A stretch of 64,000 bases of DNA from Fulvia fulva (GCF_020509005.1 NC_063012.1:496001-560000), one strand, 5' to 3'. Positions 33,541 through 44,603 are shown, counted from the stretch's first letter. Numbers and translations: made by a program. Notes: generated from the sequence alone by a model not told the origin.

Positions 33541-36500
33541 TATCCGGTTAGGATACCGCCGCTACGCCTAAATATAAACCCTAGGTCGGGGAACGACCTT
33601 AGGTACCTCGAGACCTTCTTTAGTACTTTTATATACTACTTAGTTAGATCCGCGATAGATATACTAGTTCTCCCGAGCGGGAAGGCTAGGTCCGGTCTCG
33701 TTATAGTTATTAGCTATATCTAGGTCCTATTATTGCTCTAGTAGTTATCTTTACTATACCTTTTGTTGTCCGGAGCTATAGGACGGAGATTATCGTAACT
33801 ATCTATTAGCTAGAGTGTTAGGCTTACCTTCTCATTTTCTATATCTATCTAAGCTAGGGCTTTACGGATATAATAGCCCTAGTCGAGCTTTAGTATACTA
33901 TTACGCCTATCGCGGGTAATTTTTAGTCCTAGTAATTTCTCTAGTTTCCCGAGATCCTTAATTTTAAAGTATTACGCGAACTACTTCTTAAACTACTAGA
34001 TATTAGCTAACCTTAGTACTATAATAGGTATATCGTCTATATAGATAAGGAGTATAATATCTCTCTCGGTATAAGTAAGGAGACACGGGTCTACCTCGGA
34101 CTAGTAGAATCCTATCTTAGCTAACACGGCGACGTAGAGCTTATTCTAATCCCTAGCTACCTACTTTAGGCTATAGAGGCTCCGGAGTACCTTAAGGACC
34201 GTATTTAGTAGGGTTTCGACTCCTAGTATAGGCTTTATATAGATGTCCTTAGTAAGATAGCTTTAGGTAAACGCGTTATTAACGTCGACCTAGTATATCT
34301 CGAAATCTCGCTTATAGACTACTACTATAAAGACCCTTAGGGTGTTATAGCGTACTATAGGTACGAATGTCTCTTCGAAGTGAACGCTAAACTTCTATAA
34401 GAATCCTCTTACTATAAGTCTTACCTTAAACTTTTCGATCGCCCCGCTAATAAGTCTCTTTACGTCGAAAACCTACTTAGAAGTGACTATATTCGGCCCT
34501 CTTAGAGCGATAGCCGTTTCCTAGGTATTATTATCTAATAACGAGAGTAACTCGGTATCGATAGCGTCCTTCTATAAGTAACCCTATTTAGGGTCCCCTA
34601 CCGCCGCCTTATATATCCTCGGGATAGGCACTTCCTATTACTAGGCGATACCGGGTCCGAATACGGTAAAGGCGTATTCTTAGACTTTATCGAACAGCTC
34701 CTCTACCGTAGCTATTAATATACGTTCGTCGGTATCGGTAAGTCTATTATTTACCTATAGTAGTCGGTAGGATAGGGCTATTATCGCTTTATAATACTTA
34801 GCCTTATAGTCGGGGTCCTAGCCGTAGTTATCGTTAGGATTACTAGTCCTCTTCCTCCGGATAGTTAGTTCTGGGATCTCCTCGATCTTCTTATAGTCCG
34901 TAATATTAGCTAGTCTACCGGGAAGTTAGATATAGAGCGGCCGTAAGATAGTTAGTCCTTTGTCCTTAGTATTAGCGGGTTCGGTCTCTATGTAGGTAAC
35001 GGGAGTTAGCCGAGTTAGTTCTTCTATAGAGGACTTGGCTACTTTAGTAGTAGAAAGTTAGGGTGTTTCTATACCCTAACTTTCTATTATAGAAGGCTCG
35101 GTTATTTTAGTAGTAGGTATTTTATACCCTATCTTCCTTACGTTACTATCGTATAGTTCGTCGGGTTTAGGTATTGTACTAATCGAGGATCGTAAGATTA
35201 CTATTAGGATATCTACTAGTCGCTAGGTCGCCGGTAGCTACGAGACCGCCGGTAGTCTACCGACTATCCTTCGTCGAGGTACCTTACTAGATTAGTTTGT
35301 AAAGGAGAGACCTAAATCTAGATCTCCCCCCTTCTCGTTTTCGAACTAATCTACCTAGCTATATTGCCTAATAGCTCGTATATCTAGCTCCTAGAACAAT
35401 TATTACTTAGTCGATTAACCGTATCTAACGAAAATAGCCTCTTTACCTTGGTTTATTAACTTATCCTTTTATAGCCCTTATAGATACGATTTCGGGTCTA
35501 CGTAAACGACTACCCTATAGCCCTATACTCTTAGGTAATCTACCGTCGGTACCTTTCTAGTAAACGCTTCTTTCGGCGATAGTTAGACGCCGTTAAGTAG
35601 CGCCCCGTTCGCTAGTAGGTTACGTATAACTACCTATACCTCTAGTACTTTAGGCTAGAATTATACCGGTATTTCCGATTCTTCGAGTATTACGCGGATC
35701 GTATTCTCCGATACTTAGATTGACCTTTGCTACTACTCCGTTTTATAAAGAGTAATAGGGATCCGTCGTGTCGTACTAGATACTAGAATCCCTCTCCTAT
35801 TCTTTTAGGATTATTAGTAGCTTAGGTATACTATCGCTCCGTACCGCTCCTAGGCTATATTTATATACTTTCTCTATAGTTAGCCGCTATTATCGTAGTA
35901 CTTACGGTGCGTTAGATCTCTTCTTTAGTAGGATCACCTACTTCTTTCTTAAGAAGTTGTCTACGATCTCTAGCTAGTATTTAAAACCGAGTCTAGATGT
36001 CGTACCTTCGAAGGGTCCGTAGATATTAATAGACGCGAGCGTAAGTCTCTCGTTCTTTCGCTCTATAACTACGCCTTTAAACTTCCGTATATTTACGATT
36101 AAGTATACCTTATAGTAGTACTCTTCCGGGATAGGAATCGGGTCCTTCTTATCGCTTACCCTATAGATGTTCCGGAGTGATCCTTTTCCTAGGTATACGA
36201 ATCTCCTATACTAAAGCTCCTACTAATCTTCGGTAGTTACCGCGGCTAGAGCTTCCTTATCGGGAATATTACCCGTAGGTAATATCTCTAGGGATATATT
36301 ACCTACCTAGCTTAGTAATCTCGACCGGAAATTACTATTTAGGTAGATAGATATCGAAGATACTACCGGTACTCCCCCCGTAATACTATTCGTATAATAG
36401 GCTTTCCGCTCTTAGACTTTAGTATAAAGTTTAGAGGTTCGATATCGAATTACTTACTAAACTACCTCTACGAAACCAGATTAACTCCGAGATTAGAAAT

Positions 36501-37355
36501 GAACAAGACTTTTTCTAGCGTAATTTGTTTTCCCGCTAGTCCTCCTATAGTTACTATTCCTTTATAGAAGGTATCTAGGTACCCCCTACCGACTTTAATT
36601 ACCTTCCTCCTTGCTAGTTTCCTAAGCGATCTGAATAGGGACTTATTATTAGTTATATATAAGGAGGTATAGGAGTCGAGTAACTATTCGGAGGCCGGAA
36701 ACTTGCCTTTTACTTCGGTAGTAGAATAAGCGACTTCGTCGTCGTATATTTCCTCGGTATCGCTTTCTCGGGAGGTATAGGCTCGTCCGGCCTTTACCTT
36801 TATCTTATCCTTATTATCGGATTGGCTTTTCCTATCCTTCTATTGTCTCCTAGACTTCTTTAGAGCGTTCTAGGCTTTCTTCTTCTTTACGAATTCTTTT
36901 GCCGATTCTAGCTCTAGGTAGGATATAACTAGGTAGTTACCTTCGTAGATAAAGTAGCCGCCTTTCCCCCCTTACCTCTAGGAGTATATAGCGGTCTCGC
37001 CTTTACCTTCTTAGATTCGCGATTCGTAGGATTTGAGTAGGACTATAGCGGATTCCTATCCTAGATTCGGCTAGGCTAGTATAGTATCCCTCGTACTCGT
37101 ATAGACGTCCGGGAGGCTACTTAGTAGGTACTTAAACCTTCGGACGGGATCCTTATAGTAGGTCTCCTTCCTATCTATTTCGGCGATCTATATAGATAGA
37201 TTACCTAGATACGTCTACCCTTATCTAATTGTCTAGTCGTCTAGTAGCTTAAAAGATACTAGCTATCCTATAAGTACTACCGCGTAGGCTTTATAGACTT
37301 TTCTATATTTCTTCTATAGATAGCCTTAGTATAAGTATTAGAATTATATATATAT
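33541..37355 (-). pseudogene. CopB gag-pol, main part
   Basis: Minus strand. Gag reads SFKLLDD (about 37240), then RRFKYLLSSLPDVYTSTRDT (about 37090-37150). The protease motif is LLDSYTSLYIT near 36650-36690, where DSC has become DSY. Integrase is around 35500-36110 (matching the IDICGP, FKYWLEIVDNF region of CopA). RT spans about 33950-34640, with a LIYIDDIPI catalytic motif near 34025-34050, and RNase H begins near 33540-33900. Stops at former CAG/TGG codons are frequent. The gag N terminus is missing: about 90 codons expected from CopC are replaced by the LINE-c 5' end. Confidence 0.8.
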
Positions 37356-37572
37356 ACCGATCGACGAGGACTATCTATTCGATAGCCCTTATTAAGACGA
37401 GTAATCTACTTAAGTAGTAGCGACCCGCCTACGCTAGCGGCGGCGTAATCGTAGTATAAAGAACCCTAGAACTAAGGTTCCGTTCCCCTAACGGTAGACC
37501 CTAGAGTTACGGAGTTACGGAGGACGACTACCTAATTAGGAAGCGCGACCTTACTCCAAATAGTAGCGAAGA

Positions 37573-38270
37573 ATAGTAACTAACGAGAGCTATAGCCTTA
37601 TGAACATTCTATACTAAGAGCTAAACCGGGGAATAAACTAAGGAAAAACCTAGAATATAAGCTAAGGCCTACTATATAGAAAGTAGAGGCTAACGATAAA
37701 TAATATAGTATAGACGACCCTATATATATAGGCGGAAAACTTACTAGAGGATAACGAACACCTAGCCCGGGTATATAAGAACACTATAGTATAGCTACTA
37801 GGAGCGCTAAAAGCGCTATTATACTAAATCCCGAAGACAATCTAATAAGTAATATAGAAGGTAGCCTAGAGACTAACTATATAGGCAATAGTAGTAGTAG
37901 GTAAGAATTAACCCCCTCCGAAGGCAAGTAAGGCGGTACGCCTATATATTACTAATCCGGCGGAGAAACAAGAAATCGTAGCCCTAATAAGCAAGGAGAT
38001 TGTCGACAGAATCGGCCAAAAGGAGGTAGTTAGGGCGAGGGTAGAGGCAATAGGCGTAGTAAGACTCTTTACCGTATAAGAGTCTAATAGACGAAAACTA
38101 GAGACCTATAAGGAGTAGACTACTAAAGTCGCGAAGTCGGCGCGAGTCTCCTACTAATAGTATACCGTTATCGCCTACGGGGTCCCTAGGACATTTAAGG
38201 TCGAAGACCTTCCCTAACTCTAAGTATAGAACTAGAATATATCCCTAGGAGTACGACTAATAAAGGCGGT
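37573..38270 (+). pseudogene. LINE-c ORF1, N-terminal part
   Basis: Collinear with LINE-d ORF1. The start is an ATA at 37573 where LINE-d has ATG. Readable stretches include QEIVALISKEIVDRIG (about 37970-38015) and QKEVVRARVEAIGVVRLFT. RIP stops are present. GypC interrupts it at GCGGT (38266-38270), and it continues at 55231. Confidence 0.75.
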
Positions 38271-38454
38271 TATTACGGGCAGCCCGTAACTCCTTACTAT
38301 AGCTACGTTGGCCCGGGTGAACCGCGGACCTTCCGTATCGGGTTAGCGCGGCTTAGCTTTACTTTATAACTTCGCCGCGCCTCGCGCTCCTCTTTCGTAG
38401 CTTCGTAGAACAACAACTCTCTTATTTAGACCCTATAGTACGCGCGCCCTTATA
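38271..38454 (+). repeat. GypC 5' LTR
   Basis: 184 bp, starting TATTACGGGCAGCCCGTAAC and ending GCGCGCCCTTATA. It pairs with 55047-55230. The first 20 bases hold a small inverted repeat (CGGGCAGCCCG). Confidence 0.92.
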
Positions 38455-38513
38455 GTTTATTCTACTACCCTACCTAGATCGCGGATCTAGGTAAGGGACG
38501 CGGAATAATAGGA

Positions 38514-39266
38514 ATGGACAGAACTATAGAACTCGAAGAACGCGTAGCGTCGTATTAGAATATAGAACACGGTAAGGTATATAGCGCGTAAATACCTAGA
38601 GAACGTAACGCGGCGATATTATTAGTAGGTAGTCGCGCGCTCGTAGATAGTTAGGAAATAGGCATCGTTACGCCTCTCCCGAACCTAGATAATATAACTT
38701 TATAGATAAACGGCGGTATACTACCGCTACTAAAGCCTAAGGGTAAAGGTAAGTAGCGTATATCTCTTTTCCCCGACCTCTCCTCTTTTCCTCGGAGTTA
38801 GATATAGGACGATAACTAGCGGGTTATAGTAGATACCGGTGTCGCGCTATAATAGGAAATTAATAAAGCTTACTAGAAAGCCTTTAAGCGAGAAGAAGGT
38901 AGTAAGATTAACTTTATAGAACTGTTGGAGTTTAAGCTCGAAGAGAACCTAGGCGACAACCTAGACGAGGTGTACCTATTACTCGATAAGGTAGAGCACA
39001 TTCTCGTATCTAAATACTAGAATGTTATACTAGATAAACTTACGACCCTTATATCCTAGTCCCCGAAGACCCCCTACGACTTCCTACTATAGGTAGTAAA
39101 TATAGCGATCACTAAAGGTAGACAACTCGATATAATAGAGCGAGCTAATAACCTCTAGAACACCTAGTATACTACGCTATATACCGAGTATAACCGTATC
39201 TATAAGATACTACGAAGCGAGGAGGCTATAATATAGAAGATGGCCGTAGACCTAAAGAGTAAGAAG
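38514..39266 (+). pseudogene. GypC gag, first part
   Basis: Starts at an intact ATG (38514) reading MDRTIELEERVAS, then KVYSA-IPRERNAAILLVGS and DNLDEVYLLLDKVEHILVS (about 38950-39010), with RIP stops. The start lies 59 bases after the LTR. CopC interrupts it at AGAAG (39262-39266); the frame continues at 44910. Confidence 0.75.
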
Positions 39267-39502
39267 TGTTAAGATGTAGCATCTCAAAGGGAGTCAACAA
39301 TCAGGAAGTGATCTGGCAGCCTGAGGCATCCACAATGACTCAGCTTGTAGGGAGATACCTTCTCTCCCCTTTAGCTTAGATAGACATCTAACACAATCAA
39401 CATATTGGTTCCTGATATATTGCTGCATGCTCGTGCTATTAGTCAGTTGAAGATTGATCTCTTACTCCACTCCGCTGCCATCCACCCGTACCTGTTTCAA
39501 CA
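39267..39502 (+). repeat. CopC 5' LTR
   Basis: 236 bp, starting TGTTAAGATGTAGC and ending CCTGTTTCAACA. Transcription of the element should start inside it; no single TATA box stands out. Confidence 0.97.
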
Positions 39503-39516
39503 GGTTATGAGCCCGG
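39503..39516 (+). promoter_or_regulatory. CopC primer binding site (initiator tRNA-Met anticodon arm)
   Basis: GGTTATGAGCCCGG directly after the LTR. The first 12 bases complement the anticodon stem-loop of eukaryotic initiator tRNA-Met (GGGCTCATAACC), which includes the CAT anticodon. This implies priming by a 5' half-tRNA cut near nucleotide 39, as known for Drosophila copia, not by the tRNA CCA end. CopA has the identical 12-base site. Confidence 0.8.
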
Positions 39517-39950
39517 GTTTGTGCAGGAATAAGAGCAACCTATATCAGTACAGGTTACTTGTATCCCTTGCTATCGTAGCAGAAAACATCTGGGAATCAG
39601 AAGTCTACCCCGTCTATCCTATCAAGGAGCTTAGTTCGATACTAAGTGATAGGTAACCCAGACAAGGACTCTGTGCGGCTTACTCAAAGCCAATACCTTG
39701 AAGATACTCTGTAGGCAGAACTGCATCGAGATACTATCAAGAAGGACTTCAAGTAAGTCATTTGAAGCTCTGCTAGGAGAGACAGACCTGTGTCCTAGCC
39801 CCGAGACCTCACACCGCTCCTTCTTTACTTTACCAAGCAGGCCTTGGTATCCACACCTACGAACTTTCCCATTCTACACCAGAAGCCTCAGCAGGATCTG
39901 AGCCACCACCTTGGAACATACACACCTTGTTTCATTACATCCAATTTATT
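39517..39950 (+). other. CopC 5' leader
   Basis: About 430 bases of leader before the gag-pol ATG. It contains upstream ATGs opening short frames (for example 39698-39901, 67 codons) that match nothing known. Such upstream ATGs could reduce initiation at gag-pol unless the leader is spliced or bypassed. Confidence 0.6.
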
Positions 39951-42900
39951 ATGGATTCATACCAAGAGAAGACAGAGGAGAAGGGAGGCAAAATCCCAAT
40001 TCTTGGGAGGGACAACCCAATTCTTGGGAGGGACAATTGGAAGAGATGGTTCAACCTTCAGAGATACAAGATGGAGAGCCAATCAGCATTCTTTGCAATT
40101 GATGACCTAATGGAAGTGTCTTTTGACAACATCAAGGGCAAGACTCTGAAACTCCAAGAAGAGGCTACAACCAAAGAGATCCTCAATACGCCAACATGGA
40201 CAAGACACAATGCAGTATGCAACTTCAGTATCCTTAGTAGGATCACAGAAGAAGATGAATTTGAGCTTGAGGGCTCATGTGAATCTGGAAGAGCTGCTGA
40301 GAAGTGGGTGTATCTCTGGAACAAGTATAGCCAGGTGCTACCAACCCATGCACATGAGCTCACAAAGCAATTTGTGACCTTTGAGATGAGTGAAGAGTTC
40401 ACCATCAGATCTGCATGGACACACCTGGTTTCTCTTGGAAAAAGGATTGCTGATGTTGACCCAGAGGGTCAGCATTACAGGAAAGCTGATGTGAGGATGA
40501 CCCAGCTCTTAAGCTCACTGCCACCTGACTACCATGTAGCCAGGGATACTATCATGGCTCAGCCAAAGATGGATCATGAAAGGACCTTAAAGATCCTTGA
40601 AGCTCAAGAAGCCAGGTTGGATCCCTCTAAGGCTGAGTATGGCATGGCAGCCACCTGGGTCAAGCCCTCAGGTCTAGCAAGACCACTCTCCTGCCTTCTC
40701 TGTGAGAAGGATCATCTGATCAAGGACTGCCCTAGTTTGCCTGAGGCAAGAAAGGTCCTTAGATCTCATTCCCAACCACCATCTTCCCAGAATACAACAC
40801 ATGTCAAGAAGAAGAGAACTCCACCACCCACTTCAAGGAGGACACCAAGAGAGAAGTCCTCTATGGAAGAACTTAAGAAAATGGTGAAGAAACTCAGCTC
40901 TGACATGCTGTCACTCCAGAAGAACCAGGCCCAGTCTTATACCTCTAAAGCAAAGAAGACTGGAAAAGGTTTCTCCGCCCAAGAGTCACCATGCAGCTCA
41001 TCCCTAGAGACAATGTCTGATGATGATGAGTATGATGAAGTGGCTCACTCAACTGCAGAAGTCCAAGGCAAGTTCCCCTCGTCAGAGTGGTTACTTGACT
41101 CCTGTGCTTCATCCCATATGACTGACCAAAGCTGCCTCTTTAGATCTATGACTCCCTTGACAAGGAAGAAATGGATCAAAGTGGGAGGTGGGTTTTTATT
41201 GGCCACTCATATTGGGAATGCAGAGATGAGTGGGAGAGCTGGCAGAAAAGTTGTTTTGGAAGATGTCCTGCTTGTACCCAAGCTAGGAGTGAACCTGGTT
41301 TCATGGAACCAGTTTAGCAAGCAGTTTGGTGTGCAACCTCCATCATTTTCTCTTGTTTCCCCCTCTGGTGAGACTGTTGTCCAGACAAAGCTCCTTGGGG
41401 GGGTTCCATTCATTGATGAGATTTCTCCTCTCCTACAAGAACGGGCACATTACTCATCATGTGCACCACCAATGGAGAATGCCTTTGTGACTGCTCAATC
41501 AGAGACCGACCTGAAGCAGTGGGAGCTTTGGCATAGAAGATTTGCACACTTTGGGAAGAATTTGCTCCAGAATCTTCACAAGGTAACAGACTTGAAAGAA
41601 CCCATTCCTATCCCTAAGGATGGCTTTCACCAGTGCAGAGTATGCTCAATAGCAAAGATGAAGAAGTACAAAGGCAAAGTTACAGAGAGAAGACCTGAAA
41701 GACTTGCCCTTGTATCTATTGACATATGTGGCCCACTACCAATCTCAAGACTAGGATTCAAATACTGGCTTGAGATTGTTGACAACTTCTCTAGGAAGAA
41801 GTGGACCTTTCCTCTTAGGAAAAGAGAAGATGCTCCAGTTGCTCTCCAGAACTGGAAGATCAAAGCAGAGAGGAAATCATCAGCGCAGCTGAAAGCAGTA
41901 AGACTTGACAATGCAAAAGAACTTATTGCATTAGTGAAGCAGTGGGAGAAGGATTTGGGGATTGGGCTCGAGCCGACTGAGGCATACAACTCTCTACAGA
42001 ATGGACCAGTTGAGAGGTCAATACAAACCTCAGAGGACTCTATAAGGGCAATGCTTGAAGAGGCTAAAATGCCGGTTGAATTTTGGCCTGAAGCACTAGA
42101 GGCCCAAACTTATATGAGGAACAAACTGCCAAATGGCCCAGATTACGATGGGTTCAAGGTTTCACCAGATGAGGCTTTTGATGGTATCAAACCGACCATC
42201 AACCATTTGAAAGTTTGGGGATGCAAAGCTGTTGTCTATATGGACACAAGATCCCAACCTCAATGGGCAAGAAGTGACAAGCTAATGAATAGGGGTAAAG
42301 AAGCAGTGTTTATTGGGTATGTTGAAAACACAGCTAAAGCCTGGCTCTTTTGGGAACCAGACATGAGAGCTGTTAAACAACACACACATGCAGACTTCTT
42401 TGAGGACCAGCCTGGAGGTGATATGGGTCTCAATGTTCCAACATTGAATCTACCAAGCAGTGCACCAGCTAGGAAGCCCTTAGGAAGGCCGAGGAAGAAC
42501 GTATCCTTAGGACAATCTACCTACCATTCAGGCGTCCATCAGAGCCCCCCCGAAATAGATCAGCCAATTGAGAGCCCTGAAGTCGCTCAGCCGAGAAAGC
42601 TGTTTGTGCAACTTCCCCAGCCTCCGGAGAACGTAGGGGAATTTCAGAAAATCGATCAGCCAATTGAGAGAAGCTCCCTAGATCCCCAGGAAATAGACGT
42701 TACTAGGTCACAAGTGACGGTCCCTAAATCATCCCTTGGAAAGAGAAAGGCTGACTATGATGTTGAGGGCTATGACATGAAACAGAAAGCCCCAAGATCC
42801 ATGGTCCCTAAGCCCGAACTAACCACTGAAGTGGGAGAAGCAATGGACCTCTCAGAGAACCTTGCTGCTTTTCACCAAGCTTTCTTTGCAGCCATGCAAT

Positions 42901-44603
42901 CAGTGGACAGTTCAATACCATGGGATAGCGAATTCCTGGAAGAAGTTGAGGAAATGGCCTTTGCAGCAACTGTAGAAGCCATTGCATACAAGCAAGAGGT
43001 CCCAATTCCAAAATCCTACAAGGATGCTGTGAATGACAAGAAATGGGGACATCTTTGGAAGGAAGCAATCCAAAAGGAACTAGATGCTCTACAGAGTAAC
43101 AACACCTGGGAAAATTCTGTTCCACCAAAAGGAGCAAATCTGGTTACATCAAGATGGGTCTTTGATATTAAGAGAAGCATTAGTGGAGCTATTGAAAAGT
43201 TCAAGGCTAGACTAGTTGCAAGGGGCTTCTCACAGAAGTTTGGTGTTGACTTTATGGAGACATTTGCACCTACAGTAAGACAGGACACCCTTAGGGTGTT
43301 TATGGCTATTGTGTGTAAGAAGGATCTTCATCTTCACCAAGTGGATGTGAACAATGCATTCACAGAAAGCACCCTCCATGAAGACATCTTCATGTTACCA
43401 CCACCAGGAGTTGAGCTTCCACCAAACATGGTGTTCAAAATCCTCAAAAGCTTGTATGGACTTAAGCAAGCAGCTAGAGATTGGAATCAACTCTATGTGT
43501 CAAAGCTCAGAGAGATTGGATTCACACAGTCAGAAGTGGATCCATGCCTACTTATCCATAAGAAGAGGGAGATCATAATCCTTATACATGTGGATGACAT
43601 TCCAATTGCTGCACCAAAGTTGACAGATGTTCTCTGGTTCAAAAGAGAACTTGGCAAGATCTTCAAGATCAAAGATCTAGGTGAACCTGAAAAGATCCTT
43701 GGCATGAGAGTCACAAGGGACAGGAAGAGAGGAATCCTGAAACTTGACCAAGGACACTTTGTTAGGGACAGCCTAGCCAAGATGGGAATGAACCATGAGA
43801 AGGCAGCACCTACACACTCACCCATGGACAGCTATGAGGCCCTCAAACCTTCAAGCCACATGGATGAGAGGTGTGACAAGGCAGAGTACCAGAGTATTAA
43901 TGGTACTTGGATGTGGCCAGCAACAATCACAAGGCCAGACATTGCTTTTGCCCTAGGAAGGATGAGCTCATTTGTGAGTGACCCATCCACCTACCACATG
44001 AAGGCTTTGAAGAAGATCACTAGGTACCTAAGATCATACCCTGATCTAGGACTTCAGTTCTCAAAGTCTGGAAAAGGACACCTTATTGGATACTGTGATT
44101 CTGATTATGCAATGGACAAAGCAGACAGAGTCTTAATCCTTGGGTATGTCTTCTTCCTCTGTGGGGCACCAGTTTCTTGGATGAGCAAGAAGCAAAAGTC
44201 TGTAGCAACATCCACAATGGAGGCTGAATACATGGCTATGAATGCATGTGCGAAGCAGTCCCAATTCCTAGCTTCACTGCTGAGGGAAATGGATTGTCCA
44301 GAGTTAGTGGGAGACTGTTCCCATCAACCAAGAATCACTGGAAACCAGGAGACTGTATCAAATTTGAGACCAGTCCAATTAAGAGGTGACAATCAAGCTG
44401 CCCTCACCCTAGTGAAAGATGCACATGTTCATGACAAGTCGAAGCACATTGACATTGCCTATAACGCTGTTAGGAAACTTTGGTGGAGGAGGCTTATTGC
44501 TGTTGAGTACACCCCAACCTCTGAGATGGTTGCAGACGGGTTTACAAAACCAAAGACTGGTCCACACTTCCAGAGGTTTGTAAGCCAGCTGAACCTGTCA
44601 TAA
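39951..44603 (+). CDS. CopC gag-pol polyprotein
   Basis: A 1550-residue copia polyprotein with no frameshift or stop between gag and pol. I chose the ATG at 39951 (MDSYQEK); the frame is open 24 bases further upstream but only to a TTG. Gag has a DNW..W motif near the N terminus (within a 7-residue tandem repeat, PILGRDN) and a zinc knuckle CLLCEKDHLIKDC at residues 248-260. Protease motif LLDSCASSHMT has its Asp at 383, with DSC in place of the usual DSG/DTG. Integrase has the zinc-binding H528...C562-C565, catalytic D591, D653 and E688, and NSLQNGPVERSIQ. RT has D1132 (VDVNNAF) and D1215-D1216 in HVDDIPIAAP, where YVDD is usual. RNase H has D1383 (YCDSDYA) and E1424 (MEAEY). It ends ADGFTKPKTGPHFQRF. 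The element makes its capsid, cuts it, copies RNA to DNA and integrates that DNA. Confidence 0.97.
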   Translation: MDSYQEKTEEKGGKIPILGRDNPILGRDNWKRWFNLQRYKMESQSAFFAIDDLMEVSFDNIKGKTLKLQEEATTKEILNTPTWTRHNAVCNFSILSRITEEDEFELEGSCESGRAAEKWVYLWNKYSQVLPTHAHELTKQFVTFEMSEEFTIRSAWTHLVSLGKRIADVDPEGQHYRKADVRMTQLLSSLPPDYHVARDTIMAQPKMDHERTLKILEAQEARLDPSKAEYGMAATWVKPSGLARPLSCLLCEKDHLIKDCPSLPEARKVLRSHSQPPSSQNTTHVKKKRTPPPTSRRTPREKSSMEELKKMVKKLSSDMLSLQKNQAQSYTSKAKKTGKGFSAQESPCSSSLETMSDDDEYDEVAHSTAEVQGKFPSSEWLLDSCASSHMTDQSCLFRSMTPLTRKKWIKVGGGFLLATHIGNAEMSGRAGRKVVLEDVLLVPKLGVNLVSWNQFSKQFGVQPPSFSLVSPSGETVVQTKLLGGVPFIDEISPLLQERAHYSSCAPPMENAFVTAQSETDLKQWELWHRRFAHFGKNLLQNLHKVTDLKEPIPIPKDGFHQCRVCSIAKMKKYKGKVTERRPERLALVSIDICGPLPISRLGFKYWLEIVDNFSRKKWTFPLRKREDAPVALQNWKIKAERKSSAQLKAVRLDNAKELIALVKQWEKDLGIGLEPTEAYNSLQNGPVERSIQTSEDSIRAMLEEAKMPVEFWPEALEAQTYMRNKLPNGPDYDGFKVSPDEAFDGIKPTINHLKVWGCKAVVYMDTRSQPQWARSDKLMNRGKEAVFIGYVENTAKAWLFWEPDMRAVKQHTHADFFEDQPGGDMGLNVPTLNLPSSAPARKPLGRPRKNVSLGQSTYHSGVHQSPPEIDQPIESPEVAQPRKLFVQLPQPPENVGEFQKIDQPIERSSLDPQEIDVTRSQVTVPKSSLGKRKADYDVEGYDMKQKAPRSMVPKPELTTEVGEAMDLSENLAAFHQAFFAAMQSVDSSIPWDSEFLEEVEEMAFAATVEAIAYKQEVPIPKSYKDAVNDKKWGHLWKEAIQKELDALQSNNTWENSVPPKGANLVTSRWVFDIKRSISGAIEKFKARLVARGFSQKFGVDFMETFAPTVRQDTLRVFMAIVCKKDLHLHQVDVNNAFTESTLHEDIFMLPPPGVELPPNMVFKILKSLYGLKQAARDWNQLYVSKLREIGFTQSEVDPCLLIHKKREIIILIHVDDIPIAAPKLTDVLWFKRELGKIFKIKDLGEPEKILGMRVTRDRKRGILKLDQGHFVRDSLAKMGMNHEKAAPTHSPMDSYEALKPSSHMDERCDKAEYQSINGTWMWPATITRPDIAFALGRMSSFVSDPSTYHMKALKKITRYLRSYPDLGLQFSKSGKGHLIGYCDSDYAMDKADRVLILGYVFFLCGAPVSWMSKKQKSVATSTMEAEYMAMNACAKQSQFLASLLREMDCPELVGDCSHQPRITGNQETVSNLRPVQLRGDNQAALTLVKDAHVHDKSKHIDIAYNAVRKLWWRRLIAVEYTPTSEMVADGFTKPKTGPHFQRFVSQLNLS
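39995..40036 (+). repeat. 21-bp perfect tandem repeat in CopC gag
   Basis: The 21-base unit CCCAATTCTTGGGAGGGACA+A occurs twice in tandem (39995-40015, 40016-40036), adding one in-frame copy of PILGRDN next to the conserved gag NW..W motif. Confidence 0.9.

Larger units (their letters stand above)
16164..37355 (-). mobile_element. CopB, Ty1/copia retrotransposon, split by GypA and 5'-truncated
   Basis: A heavily RIP-mutated minus-strand copia. The 3' part (LTR plus RNase H) is at 16164-17187. The rest, from the end of the RT/RNase H region back to mid-gag, is at 33536-37355. The two parts abut exactly when GypA and its 5-bp duplication are removed. The element stops in the N-terminal part of gag at about 37355, where the 5' end of LINE-c begins, and no 5' LTR was found. 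It is similar in layout to CopA and CopC but has its own LTR. Confidence 0.82.
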
